From Vespula vulgaris (lineage: Eukaryota; Arthropoda; Insecta; Hymenoptera; Vespidae), in contig NC_066600.1 of NCBI RefSeq assembly GCF_905475345.1, forward strand, positions 4,200,001 through 4,264,000: a stretch of DNA of 64,000 bases, written 5' to 3'. Every line of letters begins with the position of its first letter. The first letter of the stretch is position 1. The position numbers and the translations under genes were made by a program. The notes below the pieces were generated by a model. The model saw nothing but the letters and a program-made list of their open reading frames with translations. It was not told the origin of the DNA and made no database searches. Below, in pieces: positions 25,766-38,396 of the stretch.

Positions 25766-27694
25766 AGTAGAATTAGGTATATTCTGACATGGGATAGTTT
25801 TATTACATAGCTTATGTTAGCCGGTAGTTAATTAGACTTTGCTGAAAGTGTGCTTACCCTACTTTCATACCAAATAATTTTCTAATATCGTTTGACATAT
25901 GGTTATTTTAAAATCTGAATTGTGAATTGTTCATAAATAAAAAGTTCATATTACATTAAAAACGAATTAATTTTTAACTCATATTTTTTCTTTTCTTCAA
26001 ATTGCTTTACATCATTTATACGATGAACGACTCATTTGTTCATAAACTTGTACGGTTGTACTTTATCTTTCTTTCTTATTTTCTTGTTTTTCTTTTTACT
26101 TTTTAATGAAAACTAAATTCATTTCGTTTATCGATAATTAACCAAAAATATTTTAGTTTTGTTATATAATTGTTTCATTCTATATATAACAAGAAAGGAT
26201 ATAGAAAGAAAAAGGAAATATTCTGAATCAATTCCTTTCTTTTATTTATTCATTGAATTCTCTTTTTATTTATTATTATTATTATTTTTATTATTATTAC
26301 TACTGTTATGACTACTTACTATTACTATTATGAATATATAGACACACTGCATTTAGATATTTTAAAGAATCGTACGTAATTAGCTGTTTTCTCCAAAAGA
26401 TTGATATGTACGTACTTCCCTGAAATATTTTGTGTTAAGTCGAGAAACTAGTTGTAATAGGATCTCGAAGTTAGTTGGAAACGATCTCGAAATTATTGCA
26501 TTACCGTGCAGGAATGATGCTCGATGTCTCATCATAGTCCATGTACGTAACATTTGGAATGAACAAACATAAGCATTAAACTACTGGTACGGAAGTTTAA
26601 ACGTGAATACATGTAAGTACATACATATACATATATATATATACATATATATATATAGTAAAGGATGTATATATATATAAATGGTAAAGGATCAAATCGT
26701 TTGACAAGTAACGTAACTCGATTTCTGCATTTCAAAAGGTATCGTGAACTCAAAGAGAAAGTAATACGTTCTGAATGTGATTTTGTTACTCCGAAAAATT
26801 AAGACTGAACCGAACGAAACTCGTTTTTGTTAATTTTTAAATTATCAATTTAATTTTTGTAATAGTTAATAACGATAATAAGATATAATTAATGATATCG
26901 TAGAATGAAAGTGTAAGTAAATGTTACTTCCCATCGATTATTTTGTTCGATTTTGTTCGATGCATCGTACTACTAGTTTATTTTATGTTACATTTTTATT
27001 TCATGTATTTTTTCTACCAGTTATGGCCAATAAGTCTCGTATTTTCAAAAAATACATATTATATTGCATATAGCCCCGGTCTGTTGTTTTACACGTATAA
27101 AATTTATTACCTCACTTTTTATCCGATAAACCTCAAAATTGACAAAATAAAAAATAACAAAATACTCTATCCAGTTTAGCTTTAATTTAATAATTTATAA
27201 AAAAAGAAAGAAACAATGTTAAAGAGGAACAAAAAGGAACGAAAAGATTGTAAATAAAACAAATGAGGTAATAAATTTGTTTTTTATCATCGATGTATCT
27301 TTAAGTAGTATCACATAACACGTGATACTTGCTTTGTAAAGTAGTAAATCGATCTCTACATTATGGTTTTATTTTTCATTTAAAACGAGTTTAACATAAA
27401 TCGATAGCTGTCATATATATATATTTCTTTTTTTCTCTTAAAATGTCAAACATTTTATACTCCTTTTCATGGATTATCAATAAATCTATGATAGAACGTA
27501 GTTTATATATTTATCCAAAGAAAATAACAAATCGTTCGATCTTTTCACTTTTTATCGTTTCACTATAGAAAATTCCGAAACCGTTTGCCTGTTTCTCGAT
27601 CTGTTTCTTTAAAGTTTGTAAAGAGAAAGAAGGATCTTTCGGTCGAGTCACAATACCTAGCTCGGCACTTCTTTCGACAAAGCTTTGCTCGATC

Positions 27695-27827
27695 TAACAA
27701 CAATAAGAAGAAGAAGAAGAAGAAGAACAAGAAGAAGAAGAAGAAGAAGAAAAGGAGAAGAAGAAGAAATAGAAGAATAAGAATAAGAATAAGAATAAGT
27801 AGAAGAAGAAGAAGAAGAGAAAGAGGG
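27695..27827. repeat. (GAA)n/(GAATAA)n homopurine-rich tract
   Basis: About 130 bp of AAG units with short AAGAAT blocks. The 165-codon plus-strand and 142-codon minus-strand frames across it are Lys/Arg- and Leu/Phe-rich repeat translations. Confidence 0.9.
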
Positions 27828-29005
27828 GGAAGAAAAGTCAGTGTCCGGTGGTGCGAGAGAAAGGTAGTAGGAAAGTTCAGAAAGTCGGTTGCACCCGGAT
27901 TTATTTGTGTCGTTGAAGGCCGCTTCTTTTCTTCTCTCGCTGTAAGAGAGCAAAGTGGGATGCTCGTCCATCGTCCAGTTACCTTTTCCACCCTTATCGT
28001 TGGCCCTTTTCTCGATTTTCCATCTCTTCTAGCTTCTCCATTTTCTCTTTTACCTATTTTCTTCTTTTTATTCCGGATTTGACTTCGATGCTACGTTTTC
28101 AAGACGTATATACACACATTTTCTCTTTCTCTTTCTTTCTCTCGATTTCTCTCTTTTCCTTTCTCTTTCTCTTACTTCCTATCTCCCTTCTTCCCTTTTT
28201 CTATCATTTCAAACAGAAAAGCCGCACGTTTCTCTTCGAGTTACTTTTCTGGTGTCGTTTGACGAACACCGATTTTACGAAATACCGGAATACTATGATC
28301 TTACGATTGTTCGTCTCAAGGACGATGGAAGGATCTCTCTAAAACTTTCCTATCGAAATTGTTCTGGTAGAAAGAAACGAAGAAGAAGAAGAAGAAGAAG
28401 AAAAAAAAGAAAAGAAATGTGATGGATCTAAAATAGAGGAAAAGAACGAAAGAAAGAAAGGATAGAAGGAAGAAAAGAAGGAAGGAAAGGTTTATACGAT
28501 CGTGAAAAACGACAACGAGCTACGATAGGACAGGTGAATCCGTTTGGTCGAATTGCATCGTCGTTTGACGCTAAGTGCTGCTGTAATTACAGTAGGAGGG
28601 TTTAGTAGAGAAGGGTGGGAGGAGGGTAAAGAAGAGCAAGCCACTTCGACTCGGTTGTTTCGAAAGAAAGTAGGTACGGTTTGTCGGCGATACTGAGACG
28701 ACGTTCTCCTTCAAACTTTCCTTCCCTCTTTACAAGGATGGGGACCACGAAAATCAAGGAGACGAAGAGAAAAAGAGAGAGATGGAGAGAAAGAGAAAGA
28801 TGGGCTAAAAGAGTGGAGATGGAAGATGGGGAGAGGGCGAGAAAGATAGAAGATCCTTCGCTTCGTGCTTCGGTGAATTTATTAGGGCGTAGACTTCGTT
28901 ACTGTCGTTATACTGTTCTTCTACGAGACCGGTAATTTTACTTGTGCGAAAGATACATCGTTGCAGTAGAGCTTACGTACTTTTTTCTTTTGCCACTTCG
29001 TTTTC

Positions 29006-29051
<46 letters not shown>

Positions 29052-32000
29052 TTTCCTAGAATAGAAATTTCCCAAGCTGGTCTTCATTGAAATAATTGGA
29101 AGCATTTCGAAAGCTTGATTGTCGATTGAATTCATCCGAGAAAAAGTATGATGGTATCTTTATGGAATGTATTAGATATTCTACTGTATAAGTTTTGTCT
29201 CTCTTTCTCTTTTCCTTTTAAACAGAAGAAAATAATGTAAACTTTTATATCGTTTACTAATATATTTAGTTAATAAAAAAATATATATATAAAAATTAAT
29301 ATTGTATTAAATAAAGTTATTTAATAAATTTGTTTATTGTGGTATTAATTTAATTAATAAATTTACTTGTTCAGGGTTAACTCGTTAAAAAATCTTAAAT
29401 TCGCGACAGGTATTTAGGGGAATGTCATTTGAAAGATTTTTTAATTGTCTTTAGAAGGATGCTATCTTAAAAATTTTCTTCAATCGATAATCTTCAAGAG
29501 AATATGTTTCCAAATTTTAGCTTGAAAAAAGAATTTTTAGTTTATTAAATATTCAATGTATTACCGATCGCCATAATAAAATCTTTACTTAATGTTACAT
29601 CAAATATTTTACTCTATGTCCGATGTAATTCGGCAGTATTTTTTGATTATACGTTGCTGAAGTTTTCCTAATGAAACCAGTTGGTTCACATTCGCGATTG
29701 TAAATATCTCCATAGAAAAAAATTCCAATTAATGGATAAATCTAAATCTCAAATAAATCAAATTACGACTCTCCGATCAAATTATTTGGTAGAAAGAATG
29801 GACCAATAATTTCGTTATCCAAGATATACCCAGTCGACACGTTCACCGAGATATATCGGATATACTGCAGAATGTTCGACGTATCACTCGAACGAAAGAC
29901 TTTATTACTGCATGGAGGTCGGCGATACACTGTTTGAATATTTAACAGAATAAATCAACCTGAAACTTCGGAACACGTGTTCACGGAAATTATTCATTCC
30001 AAATTAAAAATAAAATAAATAGCGATTGTAAAGAGAATTAAAAGATTTTTCAAATGATATACAGCAACCAACATATATGTCCATCTCGAAAACAAAATTG
30101 ATGCATCTCGGTATTCTTGGAAAAGAAAGATGTCACTAGATTTCATAATAATCCTGATGGATACTTTTCGTTAGAACACTCTGTATATCATAAATTAAAC
30201 AAATCGAAAGTTTAAAATTTCTCTCAGGTAAAGTGACACGTACTCGTATAAATAATAATTAGAATTTTTCGATCGAGGCACGATTCATTATATATGTATT
30301 TGAATATCACAATTTAAGTTTGAACAAAAATGAACTTTAAAAACGCATCTTGCGTGAAAGGTAGGATAAGCGATCGTAAAAGTCCTTAAAAAGGACTTTA
30401 CTAAATTGATCGAGTTCTTTCAACGACAAAGTCGATTCTTGACTTTGGTTTTTTTCCAAGCGATGGAATCTCTTTTGCTGGTCCATCATAAGCCGCAAGT
30501 AAAATTGGAGATCCAAAGTTTTCGACCGAAGTCCGACAAGTACATAAGACTTTTTACGATCGTAATATCATAAAAATCATTGAAGCTTAATAAGGGACTA
30601 GCATTATCGATGAAAACCGATCATTTTTTCGTTCACATTTAAGCTAATGTTATCTTTATAATAGTCATAAGATAGGGATAAAGTTGTATGAGGAATAGTC
30701 GATAATACGTAACAATAATTGACAAATATTTACTTAAATTTTACAATATTTTAAAATATTACAAAATATTTATTTAAATACACAATTAAGATCGAGATAA
30801 ATTATTAGAAAAAAAAGTATCTTTATCTTATTGTTAGTCATTCATGTTTGAACTATTTCTTCGATTAATATAAAATTAATCATTAATTAAAGATTATCGA
30901 AGTTCGTATTATAATACCTGCATTAAATTATTAAAGCAATATTTGTTTCTTGAACGAATAAATGAAATTATTTGTTTTTCTTTATTGAAAAGGATGAATT
31001 AATAGATAGAGAATAACATAGGAGAGGCACATTGATAAATCCGCTTGGAATTTTCTCTTGCATAGAACCCCGTGAGAGAGACAGGACAACGATTTATTCG
31101 CGATGTTGACCCTTGCAGATACGAGAGAAGAGGATATTGCAAAAGAAAGAGAGAGGGAGAGAAGAAAGTAGTGTCCTCTCTATGCTTTTTATTTTAAACC
31201 GTTTTCGCAAAGAGAGACTTCCCTGAAGTATTTTTCTGCCGTAAACAAAAACGTGTCAGCAACAAACTCCGCAAAATCCTCCAACAGCGTCCTACAACGC
31301 GAGAAAAGTGTAAAACGCTGTGGGAGGATATAGTCTAAAAGTTCATTGGTGGAATAGACTACTTCTCTCTTTCTTTCTCTCACGAGACAGCCTATTGTTC
31401 TCTTTTAATCGGTATATTCAACGAGTTTTGGAGTCGAGTAGCATGTTGCGGTGTATGTGTGTATGTATTTGTTCATTTACCCAGCATCTTCTAAAGGTAT
31501 AATAGCTGGAAAATTTTTTTTTAAAATAAAATAAATTTTACTACGGCTCTTTATTTTATTTTGTATTATTACAAAATGGTAAATAGAGTTTAAAAATTAT
31601 TTATATGGTAAAGGCTTAGAAATATTCTTGTAATTAAAATTGTAAATGTTGTAATGTTATTTCAACTCCTTCCAATTGTACTGTTTATTTCAACTTTATT
31701 TATATTATTACGTGTAATAATATTTCAGTAGTATTATTTTTAGTTTTTATGTGGGAAAGTTAAGAGTTCTACTAGAGTTTTCATTTTTATATCAATAATT
31801 TTTATTTAATTATTAATTATTATTATTATTATTATAAGTTTTTATAATTGTACAGCAAAATCTTTCAATATCCGAATTAATAAGAAGACGTTCGAATAAG
31901 GAAACATAAACTTTTCTTAGATGAATTATTTTATATTTTGAAGAAAATAATACACTTATTTATAACAAAATTCGGATAATGATATATATAAAAGAGAGAA

Positions 32001-33282
32001 AAAAAGATTTATTAAAAATTTGAGAATACTATATCTTTTTTTAGCTGTCAATTTGTATATATTTTTTAATGTACAAAGTTGACTATAGAATTGTATGTGG
32101 TTCAAGTTTCAGTGCACGACGAAAAACTAAATTTTTTCGTGGTAAGATTTTTCGAGTAAATCTGTTTCGTCGGTATTGTGTACATTTTGCAATTTATATC
32201 TTCTCTTTAATTAAAAACTTCTTAAAGATCTTCTCTAAACGTTTGCAACATCATTATCTGCATAAAACTTTTGTTATTTATCCAATGACAATAACATTTA
32301 ACTATTTGATTAATAAATGTATATTTATTGATTATATTTTAATACAGGACGAAAGTTAATTCGAATAAATCAACAAAGGTTTCATTGCTCTTGAACTGTT
32401 AATTTTTATTAATTTTTTCTTTTTTTCTATACTCTATTTCTTCAATTCTTGCCTTTGCAAGAATATAAATCATTACAAATTTAAAAAATATACCATTTGA
32501 TTTAATCACTTAACGATAATTTCTATTTGTTTCGATTAATACTCTAAATAATACGCAAATATTATTTTGATTTTCCTTTAATATCCATTATTTATAAATA
32601 CGATTTTTCTTTATGCATTCGATTTATAAACGAATACATAAGAAAATAAATACGAATAATTTTCATAGGAAAAATCAAATAATTTTGACTATGTGAACTC
32701 GATAACATTCGAAGCAGAATCGATCCATATCCATTCGATTATGTCAGTACAAACTAGACACGAGTCAACGTTTAATCCGTAAACTTTCGTGATTTAGATT
32801 AGCATCACACATGTCATGTACATGTATACATACATCCATATGTACATGCATGCATGCATGCATACATACGTACATACATACGTACATACATACGTATACA
32901 TGTATGTACATTCCCCCCGAATCTCCGTGAGTCGTGCTCTGGACAACAAACATCCTCGTTAATAAATCGGTGTATTTTATATGCGAAACTGTGTTATTGT
33001 GACAGCTGTCGAGTGCAGACACGCGTTGAACATACGCGTGGTCGCGTGCAGTTCTCGTTACTCTTAGTGAACGCAAACGTACCAATTCCGAAGTTCTTTT
33101 AACGTTAAAAAAGAGGTATCGGATATGGAGTCATAGGTGAGAGGAAAATCAGCACAGAAATAGAAAATAAAAAATAAAAAAAAAAAAAATAAAAGAAAAT
33201 AAACAAAAAAAGAAAGGATGCAATGATTTACGAGAACGATCTTTCGCGAATGGATGATTATTTTTTTCTTGTTTTGTTTTCT
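27828..33282. other. Non-coding, no gene seen
   Basis: CT-rich DNA lies at 28118-28205, AAG-rich at 28377-28490, a CT tract at about 29005-29048, CATG/CATA/CGTA units at 32815-32910 and A-rich sequence at 33155-33215. The rest is unique and AT-rich. A weak splice-like CTCTCAG/GTAAAG occurs at 30221-30233, and a transposon-end-like ACACTCTGTATA near 30176. Confidence 0.55.
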
Positions 33283-33291
33283 CTCTTTTTT

Positions 33292-33326
<35 letters not shown>

Positions 33327-36300
33327 GAGCAGTAAATGTCAGATAAATGGAATGATCGAGTATCGCCTCGAGAAACGTTTCGAGAGACTTTTGAACAAAT
33401 ATATATATGTATTACATTTTTGAAATGGTTTAGGAAAACGTTTTACGCGATAGATACATTCAATCGACGTTTTATTTACACCATTTCTTATAGATGTGAA
33501 AAATAAAAAAAAGAATTATTGAAAGTTTCATTCAATAAAAATATCTTAGAATTTTTCGGAATATCGTTGGATACGAAAGCGAACGACGAGATATGAACAA
33601 AGAGGAAAAGAATGCGTTGTTTAGTGTACGATGAAGAAGAAAACTGAAAAAAGAATATTCAAATATTTTCCCAACTTTTCGAAAAAACAAAAACGGGAAA
33701 TTTTAGAAAAGTAATTTTATGAATTGGATGGTAAGAAGAAACTTTGTAGAATGTTCAGAGTCTATATAAGGAAGTATCCTATAACACGAAAATCTGTAGC
33801 GTTATATCCGTAGTTCTACGAAAACAAAATATTATTTAATGAATATTAAAAAATACTACATACTTTATATAAAATTTGATATTTTGTTTCAAGAAAAATT
33901 TAAGAAAGAAGATATTAAAAATCTCTAGTTATTTGTATAAAATATTTATATAACAAATATTTATATAACTTTTATATAATTATATATTTTTGTATAAAAA
34001 AATCGTCACATTAAGAAGATAAACTAACACAGTTAAATCTACTTTTAATATTTTAATTCGTAAAGAAATATATAATAACAATAATAATAATATTAAATAT
34101 TCCACAAAAAATATTCCTAAAAATTTTATAAGTTCGCTACTTTTCATCTTAGCGTGTTGTACGCGCATTCGTCGCAAATTTTTAAATCGTGGTATGAGAA
34201 ATCGTGTTATAAGAGTGTAGAGGGTGTCCCAGAATAAATGGAAAATTTTTCAAGCGTTAAAATTTTCTGCACATTAAAATATTAAGAATAATTCATATAT
34301 GTAAATATGTTTCCTATTTGACTCTTTTTTCGAGTTATAATGAATTTGATTTTCAACAAATGTTATCTATTTATTCATTTTTATAAGAAACGATCTTTAT
34401 ACTCCCATCATACTCGTATTTTTCGAAAATTTTATTTAATTCTTTCATTTCGTTTTATTTAATTCTTTCATTCATCCGTCTGAAATTTTACATTTCAAAT
34501 TTTACATTTAAAATATACGTGTATATATCCTATTTAACTTTGTTTTCGAGTTATAACAAATTTTATTATAGTTAAATATCCTACATATGCGCGCGTGCGT
34601 GTGTGTGTATGTCGAGCATATAGGACACGCATACAGCAAAACGTTTCTAAAGTAATAATCTTAAATATTTCGTATTTATTCTAGGACAGACAAACTTACG
34701 TATATTAAACGATCTTTATATACATACTTAAGATAAATGCTTTGAGAAGCTAATAAACGTTCATCGAGCCAATATGGTAGAGACCTATTTGTTTGTAGAG
34801 AACGACTGGAATGTTTCCGTGAATAGACTTGGCCGAATGTAGATAGAAAGACGTAGTTGAAGCAAGAGAGTAAATCGAACGATTCGACTGTTATTTTGTT
34901 TACCCTCTTTCTCCGTTTTAATCCGGGCTGGCGAGCTTTTAAACTTTCGAAACCGCGGAAATTGTTCGCATCGCAGGTCAATCGGTTCCGCGGCACACGC
35001 CGTGGACGCATCCGTCCATTCGGAAGTGCGTTTTACCGATCTGAAGGGCCATTCGTCTATACATAAAGCTGGCCTTTTTTTCTTCTCTTTCTCTCTCTGT
35101 CTCTCTCTCTGTCTCTCTCTCTCTCTCTCTTTTTATACTGGCGTTAGAAGTTGCACGTATCCAAGCCGAACGGCAATTTTGTTAAGTGAGTGCCATCGTG
35201 TTTGTCGAGCGGAACGGGGTGAAAAGTGAACCGAAGTTAATTTTGTTTCGACGTTCCTCTGATGTAACTATGTTGTATATAAATAGAGAGGTAAATAGTA
35301 TTTATTTGTATTTATTTAGTATTGTATTTATTTACTATTGTAGTATTGTGTTTAAACATTGTATTGCGTTGTAAAAACAATATATAACGAATGAATGAAA
35401 TCGTTCTTGGAAAAGGATTGAGAAAGTATATAACGATGGTTACAAATGTTTTAAAATAGCTTCAAGGTTTATATTAAATAAAGGATATAATAACGTAAAA
35501 CATTCTTAGTTTTTATTCTTTTTCTTTCTCTCTCTCTCTCTTTTTTTTTGGTCACAAAATTAATTAATGTTAGATCATATTTGAAGATTTGTTGTTTTTT
35601 AAGTATAATTTATACCTGCTTTTTCTATAAATGTATATTTTTTTATCATATTGTATATAAAGCGACACATCTCGTTATCTATAATTTTAACATATCTGAA
35701 AATATATATTTATGTATAAACAGTGTCAATATGTTTGTTAAAATTGATTCTTAATCCTTATAGCATTTTATAAATATTCCGTGCAACATTGACAAACAGA
35801 CGACTTTTAATTTAAAGTGTCTAGATTATTGGAAAATTAACATAATCTTTGTCAAAAATAAAGATATTTCCATCCTTTTCTTTTTCATATTTTATTTTAT
35901 TCCAAAGTGTATGTAATATTACGTGAAAGAAATAAAAATAAAAATGATTCTACGTAAATGAAATAAAATGTCATTGGGTGCGTAAATCGTATTAAAAATG
36001 AAAAGCTTTGATATAATCGGTTCAAAGATATTAAAAGAGTTGAAAGATAATTTCTAATTAATTAATTATTAGAACCAACGATAAAAAAGATACATAATAT
36101 ATCGAAAGTAAATACTTAATAGATATTTTAATAACTATATCGCTATATTCCTAGTGATACTAAGAAATTCGAAAAATATGACTTTGATTGCGTTTTATGC
36201 GTCTCAGATTGACGAATCGCCGAGAGGCAAGATTTTCTCGTTAACTCGCGACGCGACGGATTCGATAATGACGGTGATGATAAAAGCACCGGTAATAAGA

Positions 36301-38242
36301 ATTCCTTTTCGTAGTGGTACGAGGTAAAGAGGCTATAGGAAGGATAATCGACGTGGCAAAGAAAGCTTCTAGATAGACGTCGACGATCTTGAGTTACCGT
36401 CACTGAAGTACGTACGACGAGGAATAACGGCAACGTTTCGTCGTCATCGGCTTTAATAGGCGGTTCTTTTGTCGAACGAACGGACGGAGAACGTACTTCG
36501 AAGTGCTGATACTTAATCAAACTTATTATATAGAGCCAGCTAGAGTTCCGGGCTTCTTCAGCCATTTTAAAGCCGGATAACCGTGAAAGTTTCCAAGTAT
36601 TCTATATTTCTTTTTTTTTTCTTTCTTTTTTCTCCTTTCTTTTTCTTTTTTATTTTTTGTTACTTAATTTTTTTAACGGATACTTTCAGCAAAATAGGAG
36701 AAAAAAGATATTCTTTAATACATATTTTAAATTCGGCAAACTGACGTGACCGATGAAAAATATTGGCAATGAGAAATTACAACAACGTGAGATTAATTAA
36801 TAATAGAATTTTTCTTTCGAGTAAAATGTAATAACGATCCATTGTTTTATTCAATTCAAATGTTTTCTTTTTTGTTTTTTTAGATAACGTTGAAAATATA
36901 GAAGAAATAATTTTTTAACAAATTTTTGCGTCATCGTAGTTTGATTGATTTCCGGATTAAAACGAATGATATTTCCAATTGCATTTTCGTGCAAATCATA
37001 TTTGTAAATCGTTCTCTCGTCTTTAAATTAAAAATATTACGAGATAAAATTATATATTAAACTAATCTCGTTTGTGAACTCTTGTAATAATATCTGAATA
37101 AACTGTACCGGTTTACGACAGATTTTTTTAATGTCTTTTTACGTATAATGCAGTTCACGTCTTCCATTGTAGGAAAGTAGCGGCATCGTCGATGCATTAA
37201 TCATTACCACGGTATAATTTAAAACGTAATATTCTCAACGTGTGCGCAAGAGTTTAAACGTCATATTAAAACAACTTCGTAATCCAAATATAACATTCAG
37301 ACTTTCGTAATTTCGCACACATCGATGTGAACGACCATGACATTTCATAGAAATTCGAATTGGAAAATTACATTGGTCGTGAAGGAAGGAATAATCAATC
37401 CATTGATGGAATTAAAAAGAAATAAAGGCAAAAAAAAAGAAAAGAAGCAAAGGAAATTCATAATTTACAATATTTGACAAGAGAAAATGAAGGGAACAGA
37501 TTTTATCGAATTACAGAGAACAATTGCCGTTTATTACTCCGATTAGATGTACTATATACTTTACGAATTTGCAATTTAATCGAGAGAATAATGGACTTGT
37601 CCAACGGCCCATATATTTCACTTTTCAATATGGAATATCCGTATTTTAACGAACGAAATATACCCTAGAGTCAGATAAAAAGAGTACCCATTCTTTTTCT
37701 TGATTTCTTGTTTGTTGTTTTTACGATAATAGGAAGACATCGTTAAACGAAATATCCGAGAATGTATTGTTCTCTTCTTTTTTTTCTTTCTTTTTTGTTT
37801 TATTAAAAAATCAAGGTAATTAAAAGTTAATAACGCATAGCTTTGTGTCCTCGAGGCTTTCATCATTCGAATAGACGAAGTAACCATTTTATCAAGCTCG
37901 CGCTTTACTAGAACGAAACGTTGTACGTTGTTAGATAACAAGTACGACAATTTACTTTCCTTGAATTTTCTTCATACCTTTCTTATTTTCATCTCGCTTG
38001 CACCTCTTGTATACTAGCCGTATCTTTACTTGCTTGATGTAGAGCCTTTTGAAAAAAAACTCAATTAAGAGGACAAACGCGAAAGGTCGCCCGGGGTCGG
38101 TAGTAAAGAATAGTGAAAAATGCGAGGTAGGCGACGTACAAGGAAACATCTAGTTAATGTTGCCAAGGCTGGGCTTTGTCTCCAAACGAATTTCTTCTGC
38201 CCTTCTTGCATTTCGGCTAGATGTACTTCACCAATATCTTTT
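33283..38242. other. Non-coding, AT-rich, no convincing gene
   Basis: Poly-T lies at about 33292-33323, CT tracts at 35085-35133 and 35525-35540. The minus-strand frame at 36143-36565 (140 codons, starting ATGGCTGAAGAA) is the longest open frame here not built from a repeat. It lacks any domain I recognise and is not called a gene. Confidence 0.5.
34213..34600. mobile_element. Possible degraded transposon fragment
   Basis: The motif AGGGTGTCCCAGAATAAAT at about 34215 resembles the GGGTGTCCC-type termini often seen on insect repeats. Inside, a block around CCTATTTGACT...CGAGTTATAA (about 34312-34340) recurs in similar form at about 34529-34555, and a 20-bp TTTATTTAATTCTTTCATT unit is tandemly duplicated at about 34431-34473. 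No matching opposite terminus or coding remnant was found. Confidence 0.25.
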
Positions 38243-38390
38243 CAACCACTATCACTACTACTACCACTACTACTACCACTACCACTATCACTATCACTAT
38301 CACTGACACTATCACTACTCCTACTACTATTACTACTATTAGTACTATTATTAGTATTACTACTACTACTACTACTACTACTATTACTAG
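38243..38390. repeat. (CTA)n/(CTATCA)n compound trinucleotide tract
   Basis: ACT/CTA units with CTATCA interruptions over about 148 bp, ending in ACTAG. The hydrophobic Leu/Val frames across it are repeat translation. Confidence 0.9.
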
Positions 38391-38396
38391 GTAAGT
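38369..38396 (+). promoter_or_regulatory. Candidate zero-length recursive splice site
   Basis: The CTA repeat ends in TTACTAG, directly followed by a perfect donor GTAAGT at 38391-38396. This gives the juxtaposed acceptor/donor layout of insect ratchet points in long introns. The upstream sequence alternates pyrimidines with A and is not a clean polypyrimidine tract, so acceptor strength is doubtful. It matters only if the gene has a 5' exon upstream of here. Confidence 0.25.

Larger units (their letters stand above)
22856..27694. other. Non-coding, strongly AT-rich, no gene seen
   Basis: Mostly unique AT-rich DNA. Pyrimidine-rich tracts lie at 23060-23170 and 23948-24000. The block at 23437-23710 is the most balanced and is open in two overlapping frames (87 and 61 codons) without a known domain. 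TA/CATA runs lie at 26612-26690. Listed separately: 24661-24850 and 25624-25764. Confidence 0.6.

Noticed and set aside
27585..28082. 165-codon basic protein-like frame
   Set aside because: The Lys/Arg-rich core is the GAA repeat. The unique flanks show no nuclear or DNA-binding domain, and the opposite strand is open too.
29860..30190. Possible transposon with ends near ATACTGCAGAATGTTC and ACACTCTGTATA
   Set aside because: The two ends align only loosely as inverted repeats, no target duplication is evident, and no coding remnant lies between.
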